In this document: piece after piece, positions 29,865-41,192 of the stretch
Layout: each line of letters opens with the position of its first letter
Position numbering within the stretch: position 1 is the first letter of the stretch
Assembly (NCBI RefSeq): GCF_002797355.1
Contig: NZ_KZ454940.1
Coordinates: 186,001 to 250,000, forward strand
DNA length: 64,000 nt
Source: Bacillus xiapuensis
GTDB taxonomy: Bacteria; Bacillota; Bacilli; Bacillales; Domibacillaceae
Reading direction: 5' to 3'
Notes under the pieces: model-generated
Database searches by the model: none
What the model saw: only the letters and a program-made list of their open reading frames with translations
Told to the model about the DNA's origin: nothing
Translations under genes and position numbers: made by a program

Positions 29865-30754
29865 TTCGCTGATGCCTTTCTTTTTTTTATGTCGCGGTGG
29901 GTGATGCGCGTTTCATAATCCTTGGAGAAATGCTTGCCGATATATTCGGTCAAAGCGACAGAACGATGCTGTCCTCCGGTACAGCCGATCGCGATCACAA
30001 GCTGCGACTTGCCCTCCATTTTATAATGAGGAAGCATAAATGTCAGCAAATCCAGCACTTTTTCCAAGAACTTCTGCGTATCATTCCATTTTAACACATA
30101 CGTGGCCACATCCCCATCAAGCCCGGTGCGCGGCCGCATATGATCAATATAATGCGGATTAGGCAAGAAGCGGACATCGAACACGAGATCTGCATCGATC
30201 GGCAGGCCATGCTTAAAGCCAAATGACATAACATTGACAGTGAAGATCGCTTTCTTATTGAGCGAAAACTCTGCTACGATCTTTTCTCGCAAATCCCGCG
30301 GCTTCAGCGCAGATGTATCGTAAATAAATTGCGCGCGACCTTTCACATCCTCCAAAAGCTCCCGTTCTTGACGAATGCCTTCTAGCGGCAGACCGTTAGG
30401 CGACAGCGGATGAGAGCGTCTTGTTTCCTTATAGCGGCGGACGAGCACCGAGTCCTCTGCGTCGAGAAACAGCACTTTAGGCGTCACGGAAGACATATCC
30501 GCTACCTCATCAAGCGATTTGATTAAATGATCGAAAAATTCCCGGCCGCGCATATCCATCACCACGGCCACTTTATTCATTTGTGTGCCTGCATCTTTCA
30601 TCAATTCAAGAAACTTCGGCAGCAAGGTTGGCGGCAAATTATCCACGCAGTAAAACCCTAAATCTTCAAAGCTTTGAATCGCCACCGTTTTGCCTGCCCC
30701 GGACATTCCTGTAATGATGATCAGCTGTACATCTTTTCCCGGATTATGACTCAT
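29861..30754 (-). CDS. rapZ: RapZ/YvcJ-type P-loop nucleotide-binding protein
   Basis: 297 residues from the ATG at 30754 after AAAGGGGA. Walker A is [10 protein letters not shown] near residue 17; the C-terminal half has [14 protein letters not shown], conserved in the family. Family members bind GTP and ATP; in enteric bacteria RapZ guides an RNA to RNase E, while the B. subtilis protein YvcJ affects competence. Function in this organism unproven. Annotated in B. subtilis as yvcJ. Confidence 0.95.
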   Translation of the reverse strand: MSHNPGKDVQLIIITGMSGAGKTVAIQSFEDLGFYCVDNLPPTLLPKFLELMKDAGTQMNKVAVVMDMRGREFFDHLIKSLDEVADMSSVTPKVLFLDAEDSVLVRRYKETRRSHPLSPNGLPLEGIRQERELLEDVKGRAQFIYDTSALKPRDLREKIVAEFSLNKKAIFTVNVMSFGFKHGLPIDADLVFDVRFLPNPHYIDHMRPRTGLDGDVATYVLKWNDTQKFLEKVLDLLTFMLPHYKMEGKSQLVIAIGCTGGQHRSVALTEYIGKHFSKDYETRITHRDIKKRKASAK

Positions 30755-30780
30755 GCTCATTCCCCTTTCTCTCCTCTTTT

Positions 30781-31239
30781 TCAGCTCGGGTCTAACCGAT
30801 AGGAAAGCAGTTCAAAATCAGGGGTATATGTAAATGCTCCATAGATGATGCCCGTTCCATGAACCATGTACTCAAGTATATGACGATCCCCCTCCGCCAT
30901 CGGAAGTTCCTTTAACCGATCGACTGAATGCCATTCCAAAGAACCCTCTTCACATTCCTTAATAGACACACCGTCACTTTCCTGAGCAAAGAATGTGAAC
31001 ATCATCCATTCTGAAATGATTTCCTCTCCGTCTTTAATGATGAACGTGAAGATGCCTTTCACGCAGGGATTGCGCAAATAAATTCCCGTTTCTTCCCGGT
31101 ATTCCCGAATCACCGCGTCCCGGATGGATTCTCCCGGCTCCATCTTTCCGCCAGGAGCCACCCACCAATTGCGGCGGGGCTTTTTCAGCAACAATACCTT
31201 ATCATTCTTTAACAGTAAACAATTTGTTACACGCTGCAC
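30781..31239 (-). CDS. yvcI: Nudix hydrolase YvcI
   Basis: 152 residues from a GTG at 31239 that follows AGAGGTGA; an ATG-like start 12 codons earlier has no ribosome site. The Nudix box is [20 protein letters not shown] then ETG (G-x5-E-x7-REUxEExGU pattern) near residue 36. It probably hydrolyses a nucleoside diphosphate derivative such as 8-oxo-dGTP; substrate not determinable here. First gene of the yvcI-rapZ-yvcK-whiA-crh group. Confidence 0.9.
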   Translation of the reverse strand: MQRVTNCLLLKNDKVLLLKKPRRNWWVAPGGKMEPGESIRDAVIREYREETGIYLRNPCVKGIFTFIIKDGEEIISEWMMFTFFAQESDGVSIKECEEGSLEWHSVDRLKELPMAEGDRHILEYMVHGTGIIYGAFTYTPDFELLSYRLDPS

Positions 31240-31256
31240 ACTTATCACCTCTAGGC

Positions 31257-31289
31257 AAAAAAGACGAGCCACCATAGGACACAGTCGTC
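31257..31289 (-). promoter_or_regulatory. Hairpin with T-run in the yvcI leader
   Basis: Between the promoter and the yvcI ribosome site, GACGA and TCGTC close an imperfect hairpin that is followed at once by TTTTTT on the minus strand. It has the form of a leader terminator or attenuator. No antiterminator is evident. Confidence 0.35.
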
Positions 31290-31307
31290 ACTTAACCTGT
31301 TTTTCTT

Positions 31308-31337
31308 ATTATACTATGTTTTCATTCCCCGTCTCAA
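31308..31337 (-). promoter_or_regulatory. Promoter of the yvcI-rapZ-yvcK-whiA-crh operon
   Basis: TTGAGA (31332-31337), an 18-base spacer and a perfect TATAAT (31308-31313). Confidence 0.7.
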
Positions 31338-31843
31338 TGCCTGCTCATTTCGAAAAAGGCTATTTGAACTTCCCCGCTTCGTATTCTTGTGCATTCAAGC
31401 GCGGTACGAAATAATGACCAAGAATCGCTTCGGCTTATTGTGGTTTTCCGCAAATTACGGGCAGACAAGTCCTCTATTCCAGTCATGCCGCGGTTTTTCG
31501 GCCATTTCGGAGGAGTGATGCAGACAATGTGCCCTTGCCTTAGGGAATGGATACATGGCGTTGTTTATTCAGGGTCCGAAGGCGAGAATATCCTCCCTGT
31601 TTCGTTGAGAAAGAGGCGTCCTCGTCTGTTAAAGATAAAAAAAGGAGGTCATCCTGACTGGCCTTTTACCGATTGGTGCATGGACTGCAAATCGGAGCTC
31701 GCCGCATATCAGGACAACCTCGTCTATAGGGATATAAGTTAAATTACTTAGGGGGTGTATCAGACTGCTGTTATTAGTATAGCGGAAATTTATTTCAGAC
31801 TTGTTACGCCGCGATTAACAGTCCATTAAAGTTGTCTTGAAGC
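31338..31843. other. Gap between trxB and the yvcI promoter
   Basis: About 500 bases with no recognised gene. A plus-strand frame at 31389-31742 lacks any known pattern. Its last part follows AAAAAAGGAGG and reads HPDWPFTDWCMDCKSELAAY, which could be a small protein, but support is thin. No clean terminator for trxB was seen. Confidence 0.4.
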
Positions 31844-32833
<990 letters not shown>

Positions 32834-32900
32834 CTAAATCGTATTTTTTATTCTATATCCATATCCTAATAAACAAGCAGCTTTTCGTCTAATGTTATGC

Positions 32901-34415
32901 TCACTCAAGTTGCTCTCTCACCAATTTAAGGTATTTTCTCAACGTTGAAAGAGCAATGCCATACTTTTCCGCAAGGAGGGCCTGCGATGTTTTCTCATCG
33001 CGAAACTTGCGCCATACATATTCGGTTGCTGCCGCAAAAGCCAGCGGATTTTTCATGCGCGAGCTTCCGTTGGCCACTTCACTGTAAATGGTGAACCAAA
33101 GCATGAGCAGACCTGCTTCTTCCGCTCCAATCGGCTGAAAGTGCTTCATGAGTATCAGTGCGGTTTCATGAGCCAGATCAATGCGTGCTTCCGCTTTCAA
33201 TTTGCTGTCTATCGGCATCCCGAGAACATCCGCTAAATATATTTTTTCCCTAAAAGCGAGAGATTCAATCTCACAAAAATCAGGATGGCTCATTACCTGT
33301 TTTTGATCTTCTGCCAGCGAAAACAAAAAAATGCCCAATAGGCGCTCTTCTTCATATTCGCTGTTTAAGCGGTTTACGATCGAAGCGGGATGATGCTCTA
33401 ATCCTTCCGGCTTCCGCTTTCCGATGTTCCATGGCTCCAGCCCCTCTTTTTCCGGGTTTTCTTTCAGCACGTATTTCCAGGCGTTTCTGGCTGCTTCTTC
33501 ACGCCCCGTAAAATAAGCCGAATAAGAAAGCCAATAATAAAAGGCCGGATCATCGCCAAATCCTCTCTTGTGCAGCTTTTTCAGCCAGCGATAAGCTGGT
33601 TCATATTGCCCGATTAAGGCGAGCGTTGCCCCCAGCTTAAATTGCTGGTCAGACATCAGCGGCTGAATTTTCTTCAGCACTTCCACCAGCTGCTTCAGCA
33701 GGCCATATTGCTTTTCATAGTACGTAAAGACGGCCAGATTGCACAGCGCATGCAAATTGCCCGGGCTCTTCTCAAGAACGCCGTCCAATACAGCATGCGC
33801 CGTTTCGATATTTCCTAAATAAAAATGGGCAAGCGCTAAATTATTATGAGCCGACCAAAAGTCGGGGTGCTTTTCAATAATCGCTTCCAGGCGTTCAATC
33901 GCTTGTTCGAAGCTTCCGCCTTCCAGCAAATAGCGGGCTTCTTCCTGCATCGTAATTAAATCTTCCTGTTCATACAGCTCCTCAAGCTCTTCGTCGCTGT
34001 CCAACGCGATTAATTCCAGCAAATCCTCCGCTGCTTCTCTAAACTCCCCGCGCTCATCTTGCTCTAAATATTGCTTAGCATGCTTCAGCGCTTCCTTGAA
34101 CATACCCATATAGGCATAGTTGTTGGCCAAAAAATAATGGCACTCGCTGATTCGCGGATCTAAATCTTCCAGCACAAAATGAAGCAACCCGTTTGATTGC
34201 TCATAGTTGCCGAGTTCTGTTTCAACAAAAGCCAGCTGGCAGGCGATCATTGGCTCAAGCGGGTCAAGATCCATCGCCCGCGACAGGTATTTCTTCGCCT
34301 TCGGCAGTTCTCTTTTGCGCAGTGCTTTTAATCCTTTTGTATAATAATACTCACCTGTCGGCAAAAAGGATATGACTTTCCCCTTTTTCTCCCGTAGCTT
34401 TGAGTTTTTTCTCAT
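32901..34415 (-). CDS. yvcD: TPR-repeat protein YvcD
   Basis: 504 residues with tandem tetratricopeptide repeats through about residues 20-300: for example GLKALRKRELPKAKKYLSRA, YAYMGMFKEALKHAKQYLEQ and ALAHFYLGNIETAHAVLDGV. TPRs mediate protein contacts. The C-terminal part (about 400-504) ends in a helix-turn-helix-like stretch, SQALLAEKYGIALSTLRKYL, so it may also bind DNA. It matches B. subtilis YvcD by position upstream of trxB; function unknown. Confidence 0.85.
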   Translation of the reverse strand: MRKNSKLREKKGKVISFLPTGEYYYTKGLKALRKRELPKAKKYLSRAMDLDPLEPMIACQLAFVETELGNYEQSNGLLHFVLEDLDPRISECHYFLANNYAYMGMFKEALKHAKQYLEQDERGEFREAAEDLLELIALDSDEELEELYEQEDLITMQEEARYLLEGGSFEQAIERLEAIIEKHPDFWSAHNNLALAHFYLGNIETAHAVLDGVLEKSPGNLHALCNLAVFTYYEKQYGLLKQLVEVLKKIQPLMSDQQFKLGATLALIGQYEPAYRWLKKLHKRGFGDDPAFYYWLSYSAYFTGREEAARNAWKYVLKENPEKEGLEPWNIGKRKPEGLEHHPASIVNRLNSEYEEERLLGIFLFSLAEDQKQVMSHPDFCEIESLAFREKIYLADVLGMPIDSKLKAEARIDLAHETALILMKHFQPIGAEEAGLLMLWFTIYSEVANGSSRMKNPLAFAAATEYVWRKFRDEKTSQALLAEKYGIALSTLRKYLKLVREQLE

Positions 34416-34449
34416 CTAAATCCTCCGAGCGTTCGTAATTAACTTATGT

Positions 34450-34479
34450 AGTATATCACAGTTAGCGGGGATCCGTTAA
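34450..34479 (-). promoter_or_regulatory. Probable yvcD promoter
   Basis: TTAACG (34474-34479), an 18-base spacer and extended -10 TGATATACT (core 34450-34455), about 35 bases before the yvcD start. Confidence 0.5.
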
Positions 34480-34502
34480 TAGGGGAGACGGCGAAAATGA
34501 GG

Positions 34503-34530
34503 AAAAAGCGAGGCTTTCATTAGCCTCGCT
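34503..34530 (-). terminator. his operon terminator
   Basis: A perfect 9-base stem AGCGAGGCT/AGCCTCGCT with a 6-base loop and TTTTT after it on the minus strand, 9 bases beyond the hisI stop. Confidence 0.9.
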
Positions 34531-34538
34531 CTCCTGTT

Positions 34539-35177
34539 TTATTTGCTTTTTTCTTCGTGGCGTTTCGCCAGTACGCCGAGTACATCCGCAAGCTCTACTT
34601 TTTGTTCGCACAGCAGCACGAGAAGGTGATAAAGCAGATCAGCCGCTTCCCACTGCAGCTCATCCTTATCGCGGTTCTTAGCCGCAATAATCACTTCCGC
34701 CGCCTCTTCACCAACTTTCTTTAAAATTTTGTCAACGCCTTTTTCGAATAAGTAGGTTGTATAAGCCCCTTCCGGACGATTCTCTTCTCTTTCCGCAATG
34801 ACTTCCTCCAGCTTGTGCAAAATCGTATAGGGAAGAATCGCGGAAGCCTCCTCTTTATGCAGCGATGTGTCAAAGCAGCTCGTATTGCCAAGATGGCAGG
34901 CAGGACCTGACGGCTGGACCAGCACGACAAGTGAATCGGAGTCGCAGTCGGTCTTTATATTCACGACTTGCTGTGTATGGCCGCTCGTTTCTCCTTTATG
35001 CCACAGCTTTTGGCGGGAACGGCTAAAGAACCATGTTTCTCCCGTGTCGATTGTTTTCTGCACGGATTCCTTGTTCATATACGCCAGCGTTAATACTTCA
35101 TAGGTATAGGCATCTTGAACAATAGCGGGAATTAAACCTTTTTCATCAAATTTCAGCTCACTGACATTCACATTCAT
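34539..35177 (-). CDS. hisI: Bifunctional phosphoribosyl-AMP cyclohydrolase / phosphoribosyl-ATP pyrophosphatase
   Basis: 212 residues joining both activities (HisIE). The cyclohydrolase half has [20 protein letters not shown] and the metal-binding TDCDSDSL and CHLGNTSCF; the pyrophosphatase half (from about 115) has [20 protein letters not shown]. These catalyse steps 2 and 3 of histidine synthesis. Last gene of the operon; its start overlaps the end of hisF by 4 bases. Confidence 0.97.
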   Translation of the reverse strand: MNVNVSELKFDEKGLIPAIVQDAYTYEVLTLAYMNKESVQKTIDTGETWFFSRSRQKLWHKGETSGHTQQVVNIKTDCDSDSLVVLVQPSGPACHLGNTSCFDTSLHKEEASAILPYTILHKLEEVIAEREENRPEGAYTTYLFEKGVDKILKKVGEEAAEVIIAAKNRDKDELQWEAADLLYHLLVLLCEQKVELADVLGVLAKRHEEKSK

Positions 35178-35932
35178 CTTATGTTCACTCCTCGGCCTTT
35201 TAAAAAGCTCTTCACTTCAGCTACGCTCGTCTCTTTGTAATGAAAAATGGAAGCAGCCAGCGCAGCATCGGCATTTCCTTTTGTAAATACTTCGTGAAAA
35301 TGCCGGGCATTTCCTGCACCTCCGGAAGCGATAACCGGAACGGCAGCAGCTTCACTGACTGCTTTCGTTAAAGCAATGTCAAACCCTTGCTTCTCCCCAT
35401 CGCGGTCCATGCTGGTCAGCAAAATTTCTCCAGCGCCAAGCGCCGTCGCTTCTTTCACCCAAGCGATCACCTCACGATCCGTTGCTTGCCGGCCGCCGTG
35501 AGTATAGACGCGCCATGAACCGATCTCCTCATCCCATTTCGCATCCACCGCAAGGACGATGCATTGTGAACCGAAATATTCTGCCCCTTCTGTGATCAGC
35601 TCGGGACGCAGAACGGCTGCTGTGTTGACGGAAACCTTATCAGCGCCGGCGCGGAGCATTTTTTTCATATCCTCCAGAGAGTGGATGCCTCCGCCGACTG
35701 TGAACGGAATCGCTAATTGAGAAGCCACATCTTTCACGACTTCGACCATTGTTTTTCTTCCTTCATGAGAAGCGGAAATATCAAGAAATACCAGCTCATC
35801 CGCTCCCTGCTTGTCATAGATCTGCGCTAATTCAACCGGATCCCCGGCATCGCGGAGCTGTACGAATTGAATGCCCTTCACCACCCGGCCGTTTTTGACA
35901 TCCAGACAGGGAATGATGCGTTTTGTAATCAT
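35174..35932 (-). CDS. hisF: Imidazole glycerol phosphate synthase, cyclase subunit
   Basis: 252-residue TIM barrel. Catalytic Asp residues are in [14 protein letters not shown] (near 11) and [14 protein letters not shown] (near 130); phosphate-binding loops are TVGGGI and IASGGAG. It uses ammonia from HisH to make imidazole glycerol phosphate and AICAR. It directly follows hisA. Confidence 0.98.
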   Translation of the reverse strand: MITKRIIPCLDVKNGRVVKGIQFVQLRDAGDPVELAQIYDKQGADELVFLDISASHEGRKTMVEVVKDVASQLAIPFTVGGGIHSLEDMKKMLRAGADKVSVNTAAVLRPELITEGAEYFGSQCIVLAVDAKWDEEIGSWRVYTHGGRQATDREVIAWVKEATALGAGEILLTSMDRDGEKQGFDIALTKAVSEAAAVPVIASGGAGNARHFHEVFTKGNADAALAASIFHYKETSVAEVKSFLKGRGVNIR

Positions 35933-36661
35933 TTAATTCACCTCTTTCAATGCCTCGCGGACGGTAAACTGTTTCATGTAAATCGCTTTGCCGATAATCA
36001 CTCCGCTTACGCCGTCCGGCTCATGCGCCCGCACTTTCCGCAAGTCGCTTAAAGAGCTAACGCCCCCGGAAGCAATCACTTGCCGCCCCGTTGCCCTGGC
36101 CAACTCTGCCACCGCCTTGATATTAGGTCCCGTTAGCATGCCATCGGTCGCAATATCGGTGAAAATAAAGGTCTCCGCGCCGGCAGCCGCCAGTTCTTTG
36201 CCGACATCGACTGCCTTTTTAGAGGATGTCTCCAGCCAGCCGTGCGTCGCAACATAGCCGTCTTTAGCATCCAGTCCAATTGCAATTCTTTCCCCATACT
36301 TTCCCAGCCACTCTTTCACAAGCTCCGGCTGGGAGATCGCGAGACTGCCAATAATGATGCGGTCAATGCCGTTATCCAAATAATGGCGCACATCTTCCTC
36401 CGTGCGGATGCCACCTCCGATCTGCACTTTCACCGGCAGTTTTTGCGCCGTGTCAATAACAAAGCGGTCATTAATGCGCCTTCCATCTTTTGCTCCATCC
36501 AGATCCACCATGTGAATCCACTCAGCGCCTTCATCCGCAAATTTCTGAGCCATGTGAAACGGATTCTCTCCATAAATCGTTTCCTGACTGTAATCTCCTT
36601 GCGTTAACCGGACGCATTTGCCTCCGCGCATATCAATTGCCGGGTAAATAGTAAAGCTCAT
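35933..36661 (-). CDS. hisA: ProFAR isomerase (HisA)
   Basis: 242-residue TIM barrel paralogous to HisF. Catalytic Asp residues are in [18 protein letters not shown] (near 8) and [14 protein letters not shown] (near 130). It carries out the Amadori rearrangement of ProFAR to PRFAR. Overlaps hisH by 4 bases. Confidence 0.98.
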   Translation of the reverse strand: MSFTIYPAIDMRGGKCVRLTQGDYSQETIYGENPFHMAQKFADEGAEWIHMVDLDGAKDGRRINDRFVIDTAQKLPVKVQIGGGIRTEEDVRHYLDNGIDRIIIGSLAISQPELVKEWLGKYGERIAIGLDAKDGYVATHGWLETSSKKAVDVGKELAAAGAETFIFTDIATDGMLTGPNIKAVAELARATGRQVIASGGVSSLSDLRKVRAHEPDGVSGVIIGKAIYMKQFTVREALKEVN

Positions 36662-37281
36662 ATGACTGCCTCCGATCGCTCCATCGCTTTTGCAAAATTC
36701 TTTAATAACTGCATGCCGGCAGTGCCGCTTTTTTCCGGATGAAATTGCATGCCGACTACATTTCTCTTACCGACAATCGCCGGAACTTCCACCTCGTATG
36801 CCGCGCTTGCGAGCAAATCCTCCCGCTGCATTTCACTGGCATAATAAGAATGAACAAAATAAACAAACCCTTCTTCGATGCCATGAAGCATCGGAGAACG
36901 CCGATGAAACCTCAGCTGATTCCATCCCATATGCGGCACCTTCACCGAGCCTTCCGGAATGCGTGTCACCCGACCTTTTAAGAGCCCTAGACCTTCATGA
37001 CAGCCATTCTCTTCACTTACCTCAAATAATAGCTGCATTCCGAGACAAATGCCGAGAAGAGGACGGCCGCTGTTTGCGTAAGCGGTAAGGAACTGATTAA
37101 GTTTCTTTTCCTTTAACAGCGCCATCGCATCTTTGAAGGCGCCGACTCCCGGCAAAATAATCCCTTTCATCTGCTTCAGTTCTTCTTCTGAGTCACTGAT
37201 GATACAAGGAATTTGCAGGCGCTCCAGCGCTTTATAGACACTAAATAAATTTCCCATCCCGTAGTCGACAATGCCGATCAT
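36658..37281 (-). CDS. hisH: Imidazole glycerol phosphate synthase, glutaminase subunit
   Basis: 207-residue class I glutamine amidotransferase. The nucleophile Cys is in [12 protein letters not shown] (near 80), and the His-x-Glu pair is in [13 protein letters not shown] (near 184). It releases ammonia from glutamine and passes it to HisF. The ATG at 37281 abuts the hisB stop. Confidence 0.98.
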   Translation of the reverse strand: MIGIVDYGMGNLFSVYKALERLQIPCIISDSEEELKQMKGIILPGVGAFKDAMALLKEKKLNQFLTAYANSGRPLLGICLGMQLLFEVSEENGCHEGLGLLKGRVTRIPEGSVKVPHMGWNQLRFHRRSPMLHGIEEGFVYFVHSYYASEMQREDLLASAAYEVEVPAIVGKRNVVGMQFHPEKSGTAGMQLLKNFAKAMERSEAVI

Positions 37282-37878
37282 TTATAACATTCCTTTCGTA
37301 GACGGCACACCTTTCACCCGCGGATCTACCATCGTAGCTTCGTCGAGCGCGCGCGCCATCGCTTTAAAAACGGCTTCAATCATATGATGAGTGTTATATC
37401 CGTAATGAATAATGACGTGCAAATTGATCCGCGCTTCAAGCGCCAGTTTCCAGAGAAATTCATGAACTAGCTCCGTATCGAACGTACCTGCTTTTTGGGA
37501 TGGGAAATCACCGCCGCGCATTTCAAAATGAGGCCGGTTGCTTAAATCAACGACTACTTGAGCCAGCGTGTCATCCATCGGCACGAAGAAACTGCCGTAG
37601 CGCTTAATTCCTTTTTTGTCACCGAGCGCTTCTCTCAGGGCCAGCCCGAGACAAATGCCGATGTCTTCTGTTGTGTGGTGATCGTCCACCTCCACATCCC
37701 CGTCACATGTAAGCGTGACATCAAACTGTCCATGTTTAGCAAATAAATCCAGCATATGATCCATAAACGGCACGCCCGTATGAATATCGGCTCGTCCTTC
37801 CCCGTCTATTGAAAACTTCAAGTCAATTTTCGTTTCATTTGTATGACGCTGTATCTCCGCCGAACGCTTTCGTCCCAT
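37282..37878 (-). CDS. hisB: Imidazoleglycerol-phosphate dehydratase
   Basis: 198 residues from the ATG at 37878, 5 bases after GAGGTGA (a GTG three codons earlier lies inside the ribosome site). Mn-binding motifs are MDHMLDLFAKHG, DDHHTTEDIG and YNTHHMIEAVFKA. It dehydrates imidazole glycerol phosphate. This is the monofunctional form; the histidinol-phosphatase must lie elsewhere in the genome, as must hisC. Confidence 0.97.
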   Translation of the reverse strand: MGRKRSAEIQRHTNETKIDLKFSIDGEGRADIHTGVPFMDHMLDLFAKHGQFDVTLTCDGDVEVDDHHTTEDIGICLGLALREALGDKKGIKRYGSFFVPMDDTLAQVVVDLSNRPHFEMRGGDFPSQKAGTFDTELVHEFLWKLALEARINLHVIIHYGYNTHHMIEAVFKAMARALDEATMVDPRVKGVPSTKGML

Positions 37879-37883
37879 CTGAT

Positions 37884-39164
37884 TCACCTCATTTGCTTAT
37901 TCTTCGCCCGAGCCTCAACAGCTCGCGCATGTGCTTCAAGCCCTTCTAGCCGGGCAAATGCGGCTATCTTTTCATGATTAGCCGTAAACGCTTGTTCGCT
38001 GTACATGATGATGCTTGATTTTTTCAAAAAGTCATCGACGTTCAGCGGACTGGAGAAGCGTGCTGTTCCATTTGTCGGCAGTACATGATTAGGACCGGCA
38101 AAATAATCGCCAACCGGTTCAGAGCTGTAACGGCCAACAAAAATCGCTCCCGCATGGCGAATGTCTTTGACTGCCTCTAATGCATGATCAGTGATGATTT
38201 CCAAATGTTCCGGAGCCAGCTGGTTGATTGTCTCAATCGCTTCTTCTAGATCTTTCGTGATATAAATGGCTCCGTAATTTTCAATCGCCTCTTGAGCAAT
38301 GTCTTGGCGCGGCAATGTTGGCAGCTGCTTATCTATTTCCTTGGCCACCGCTTCAGCGAGCGCCGGCGAAGGCGTCACAAGGATGCTGCTCGCCCGCGGA
38401 TCATGCTCTGCCTGCGATAATAAATCGGCCGCAACCTCCCGGGGGTCCGCACTGTCATCAGCCAGCACCGCAATCTCGCTTGGCCCTGCGATCATATCAA
38501 TATCTACATCGCCAAACACCTCCCGCTTAGCGAGCGCCACATAAATATTTCCCGGGCCGGTGATTTTGTCCACCCGCTGAATCGACTCTGTTCCGTAGGC
38601 AAGTGCTGCCACCGCCTGAGCGCCGCCTACTTTGTAGATTTCTTTGACGCCGGCAATATCGGCTGCGACGAGCACACCTGCGGGCAGCTTACCATCCGGA
38701 CCCGGCGGTGAAACCATCACGATCCGCTGCACGCCCGCGACCTTCGCCGGCAGTACATTCATCAGCACCGAAGAAGGATAGGCCGCCGTTCCCCCGGGCA
38801 CATACACGCCCGCTGAATCAAGCGGCGTGATTTTCTGCCCGAGCAGAGAGCCATTTTGATCCGTATACATCCAGCTTTCCTTTAATTGCTTCTGATGAAA
38901 TCGGTAAATGTTCTCAGCTGCTTCCTGAATAATTGCCACCATTTCTTCAGGTATCTCCTCATAGGCTTGGCTGATTTCTTCTTGTGTCACTTTCAAGCTG
39001 ATTAATTTAGCCCCGTCGTAGGTCTCCGTCAGCTTCCGCAGCGCTTCATCTCCTTGGTCGCGAACCATTTGGATAATGCGCTGAACTGCGGACCGCTGCT
39101 CTTCTGTGCCGCTATCAACGGAGCGCTTTAATGTCAGCTCACTTGTTACTTTCTGAATGTTCAT
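37884..39164 (-). CDS. hisD: Histidinol dehydrogenase
   Basis: 426 residues. Conserved parts include [18 protein letters not shown], the NAD region [14 protein letters not shown] and [15 protein letters not shown], and the zinc ligands in [13 protein letters not shown] and APEHLEI. It oxidises histidinol in two steps to histidine. The hisB ribosome site is inside its last codons, so the pair is translationally coupled. Confidence 0.98.
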   Translation of the reverse strand: MNIQKVTSELTLKRSVDSGTEEQRSAVQRIIQMVRDQGDEALRKLTETYDGAKLISLKVTQEEISQAYEEIPEEMVAIIQEAAENIYRFHQKQLKESWMYTDQNGSLLGQKITPLDSAGVYVPGGTAAYPSSVLMNVLPAKVAGVQRIVMVSPPGPDGKLPAGVLVAADIAGVKEIYKVGGAQAVAALAYGTESIQRVDKITGPGNIYVALAKREVFGDVDIDMIAGPSEIAVLADDSADPREVAADLLSQAEHDPRASSILVTPSPALAEAVAKEIDKQLPTLPRQDIAQEAIENYGAIYITKDLEEAIETINQLAPEHLEIITDHALEAVKDIRHAGAIFVGRYSSEPVGDYFAGPNHVLPTNGTARFSSPLNVDDFLKKSSIIMYSEQAFTANHEKIAAFARLEGLEAHARAVEARAKNKQMR

Positions 39165-39168
39165 AGGC

Positions 39169-39804
39169 TTACACGACCTTTTCTGAAATAATCTTTGTCA
39201 GCCGATCGACGAGCAGTTGGATTTCTCCGGCTTTTATTCGATAGCTGACCGGATTGACGATCAGCCGCGATGTGATGCCGACAATAGTTTCATATTCGAC
39301 TAACCCGTTCTCCTTCAAGGTTCGGCCGGTGGAAACAATATCGACAATCCGGTCGGACAATCCGATTAATGGCGCAAGCTCGATCGAACCGTTTAATTTA
39401 ATGATTTCCACCTGCTCTCCTTGCTCCCGGAAATAAGTGGAAGCAATATTCGGGTATTTCGTGGCGATCTTCGGCGCGACTTCATTCATCGACGTATCCG
39501 GCAAACTAGCAACCGCTAAATAGCAGGGGCTGATTTGCAGATCCAACAGCTCATACACATCTCTTTCTTCTTCAAGCAGCACGTCCTTTCCCGCAATTCC
39601 AAGATCGGCAACACCATGTTCCACGTACGTCGCCACGTCCATCGGCTTTGCTAGAAAGAAGCGCAAATTTTCCTCCGGCACTTCAATAATCAGCTTGCGC
39701 GACTCAGCGAATTCAAGAGGCAGCTGATACCCCGCCTTACGCAGCAATTCCGCCGCTTCTTCAAAAATCCGCCCCTTCGGCATCGCAATTGTTATCATTG
39801 ACAT
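39169..39804 (-). CDS. hisG: ATP phosphoribosyltransferase, short form
   Basis: 211 residues: the short HisG type without the C-terminal regulatory domain, which requires His[19 protein letters not shown] opens the protein, and the PRPP-binding loop is in [17 protein letters not shown] (near 150). It catalyses the first and controlled step of histidine synthesis. Its start overlaps the end of hisZ by 10 bases, matching the partner relationship. Confidence 0.97.
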   Translation of the reverse strand: MSMITIAMPKGRIFEEAAELLRKAGYQLPLEFAESRKLIIEVPEENLRFFLAKPMDVATYVEHGVADLGIAGKDVLLEEERDVYELLDLQISPCYLAVASLPDTSMNEVAPKIATKYPNIASTYFREQGEQVEIIKLNGSIELAPLIGLSDRIVDIVSTGRTLKENGLVEYETIVGITSRLIVNPVSYRIKAGEIQLLVDRLTKIISEKVV

Positions 39805-40988
39805 TCGCTCTTCCCTCCATTGCCCGCTTGCCCTACATAGAAGCTCACATTCTGACAGACGCTAGTAAAACGATCGACATCCTTCACGCCCGCTAAATCC
39901 TGCAAAACGACGTTTTTTCCTTGCTGCCGCAGCTTAGCCGCGGCAGCAATCGCTTCCTTGCGCCGCTCTTTGCTGAATAAAAGACAATGAACGCCCTCTA
40001 GATCCGCCAATTTTCCTATGGCTTCAAGCAGATAGTCCACGCGCACACCGAATCCGGTAGCGCTCGCCGGCTGTCCGAATTTTTCCAGCAAATTGTTATA
40101 TCGACCTCCGTTGCCAAGCGGATAGCCAACGCCCTCCGCATACGTTTCAAATAAAAGCCCGGTATAATAGCTCATATGACTGACAAGGGATAAATCAAAT
40201 TGGACATATTGATCAATTTCATAGTCTTTTAACAAATGAATCAGCTGACGCAGCTCTTCAATGGCATCCTTGCCCGCTTCCCCCTCCATGAGCCGGCCGG
40301 CTTTTTCTAAGCATTCTTCCCCGCCGCGCAAAGACAGAAAATCAAAAAGACGCTGCTTATCAATGGAGGATAGCGCCAGCGCGCGCACATGCTCGCGATA
40401 GCCAACGTAATTTTTTTCGTATAAATAGCGGCGCAATGTGCTGGCCCGCTCTTCCGTTCCGAGTATTTGGCTAAACAGCTCTTCAACAAAACGGATGTGG
40501 CCAATCGACACTTGAAACCGCTTCAGCCCTGTTTTTTTCAGCGCCGAGACCATTAATGCAATAACCTCCGCATCTGCACTCATCGTCCCATCTCCGATAT
40601 TTTCCACGCCGATTTGGTCAAACTCTGCCGCCCGTCCACCTTCCCGCTGCTGAGCGCGATACACTTTTGCAGCATACGCCAAGCGCAGCGGCACTTGCTC
40701 TTTCAGTAGCTTAGAAGCGGCGACCCGGGCGATGGGCGTCGTCATATCCGGCCTCAGCACCAATGTGTTTCCTTGCTGATCCAGCAATTTAAACAGCTGA
40801 TTTTCCAGAATTGCCGAAGCGGAGCCGACAGTATCGTAGTATTCCAATGCCGGTGTTTCAATCAACCGGTACCCCCAGCTTCTCATTTGCTCAGCAATCG
40901 AAGAGATCAATTGATGCTTTGTCTCATAAAGGTGAGGAAGTGCATCCCTCATCCCGACTGGTTTTTCAAACATAAATAATTTGGACAT
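39795..40988 (-). CDS. hisZ: ATP phosphoribosyltransferase regulatory subunit HisZ
   Basis: 397 residues from the ATG at 40986-40988 ([20 protein letters not shown]) with GGGTGA upstream; a longer frame reaches back over the promoter and is rejected. It resembles histidyl-tRNA synthetase ([14 protein letters not shown], and [11 protein letters not shown]) but lacks the anticodon-binding domain. It pairs with short HisG and gives feedback inhibition by histidine. First gene of the his operon. Confidence 0.95.
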   Translation of the reverse strand: MSKLFMFEKPVGMRDALPHLYETKHQLISSIAEQMRSWGYRLIETPALEYYDTVGSASAILENQLFKLLDQQGNTLVLRPDMTTPIARVAASKLLKEQVPLRLAYAAKVYRAQQREGGRAAEFDQIGVENIGDGTMSADAEVIALMVSALKKTGLKRFQVSIGHIRFVEELFSQILGTEERASTLRRYLYEKNYVGYREHVRALALSSIDKQRLFDFLSLRGGEECLEKAGRLMEGEAGKDAIEELRQLIHLLKDYEIDQYVQFDLSLVSHMSYYTGLLFETYAEGVGYPLGNGGRYNNLLEKFGQPASATGFGVRVDYLLEAIGKLADLEGVHCLLFSKERRKEAIAAAAKLRQQGKNVVLQDLAGVKDVDRFTSVCQNVSFYVGQAGNGGKSECQ

Positions 40989-41061
40989 TGTTATCACCCA
41001 ATCGCTTTTATTTTCAAAATACTTTAGTTCGCTAATATGGTAACATGATGAAGTTGTTAGT

Positions 41062-41090
41062 AGTGTAACGCTATCCAAAGCCGGCGTCAA
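41062..41090 (-). promoter_or_regulatory. his operon promoter
   Basis: TTGACG (41085-41090), exactly 17 bases, TACACT (41062-41067). The 70-base leader before hisZ shows no T-box or leader peptide rich in His. Confidence 0.65.
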
Positions 41091-41128
41091 GTGAATTAAC
41101 AGAATCTTTATAATAAAAAGGCACATAT

Positions 41129-41153
41129 GTTTATTAAATTTGCTCAAGGGTAC
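41129..41153 (+). promoter_or_regulatory. Sigma-B-type promoter of the SDR gene
   Basis: GTTTAT (41129-41134), a 13-base spacer and GGGTAC (41148-41153); each box matches 5 of 6 positions of the sigma-B consensus. It lies 40 bases before the start codon. Confidence 0.65.
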
Positions 41154-41192
41154 ACAATCTACTGTAAAACTTTTATAAAGGAGCGAGATCTT

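Noticed and set aside
31389..31742. Plus-strand frame of 117 codons in the trxB-yvcI gap
   Set aside because: No start with a ribosome site at its beginning and no known pattern. Only the last part, after an internal GGAGG, has any protein character.
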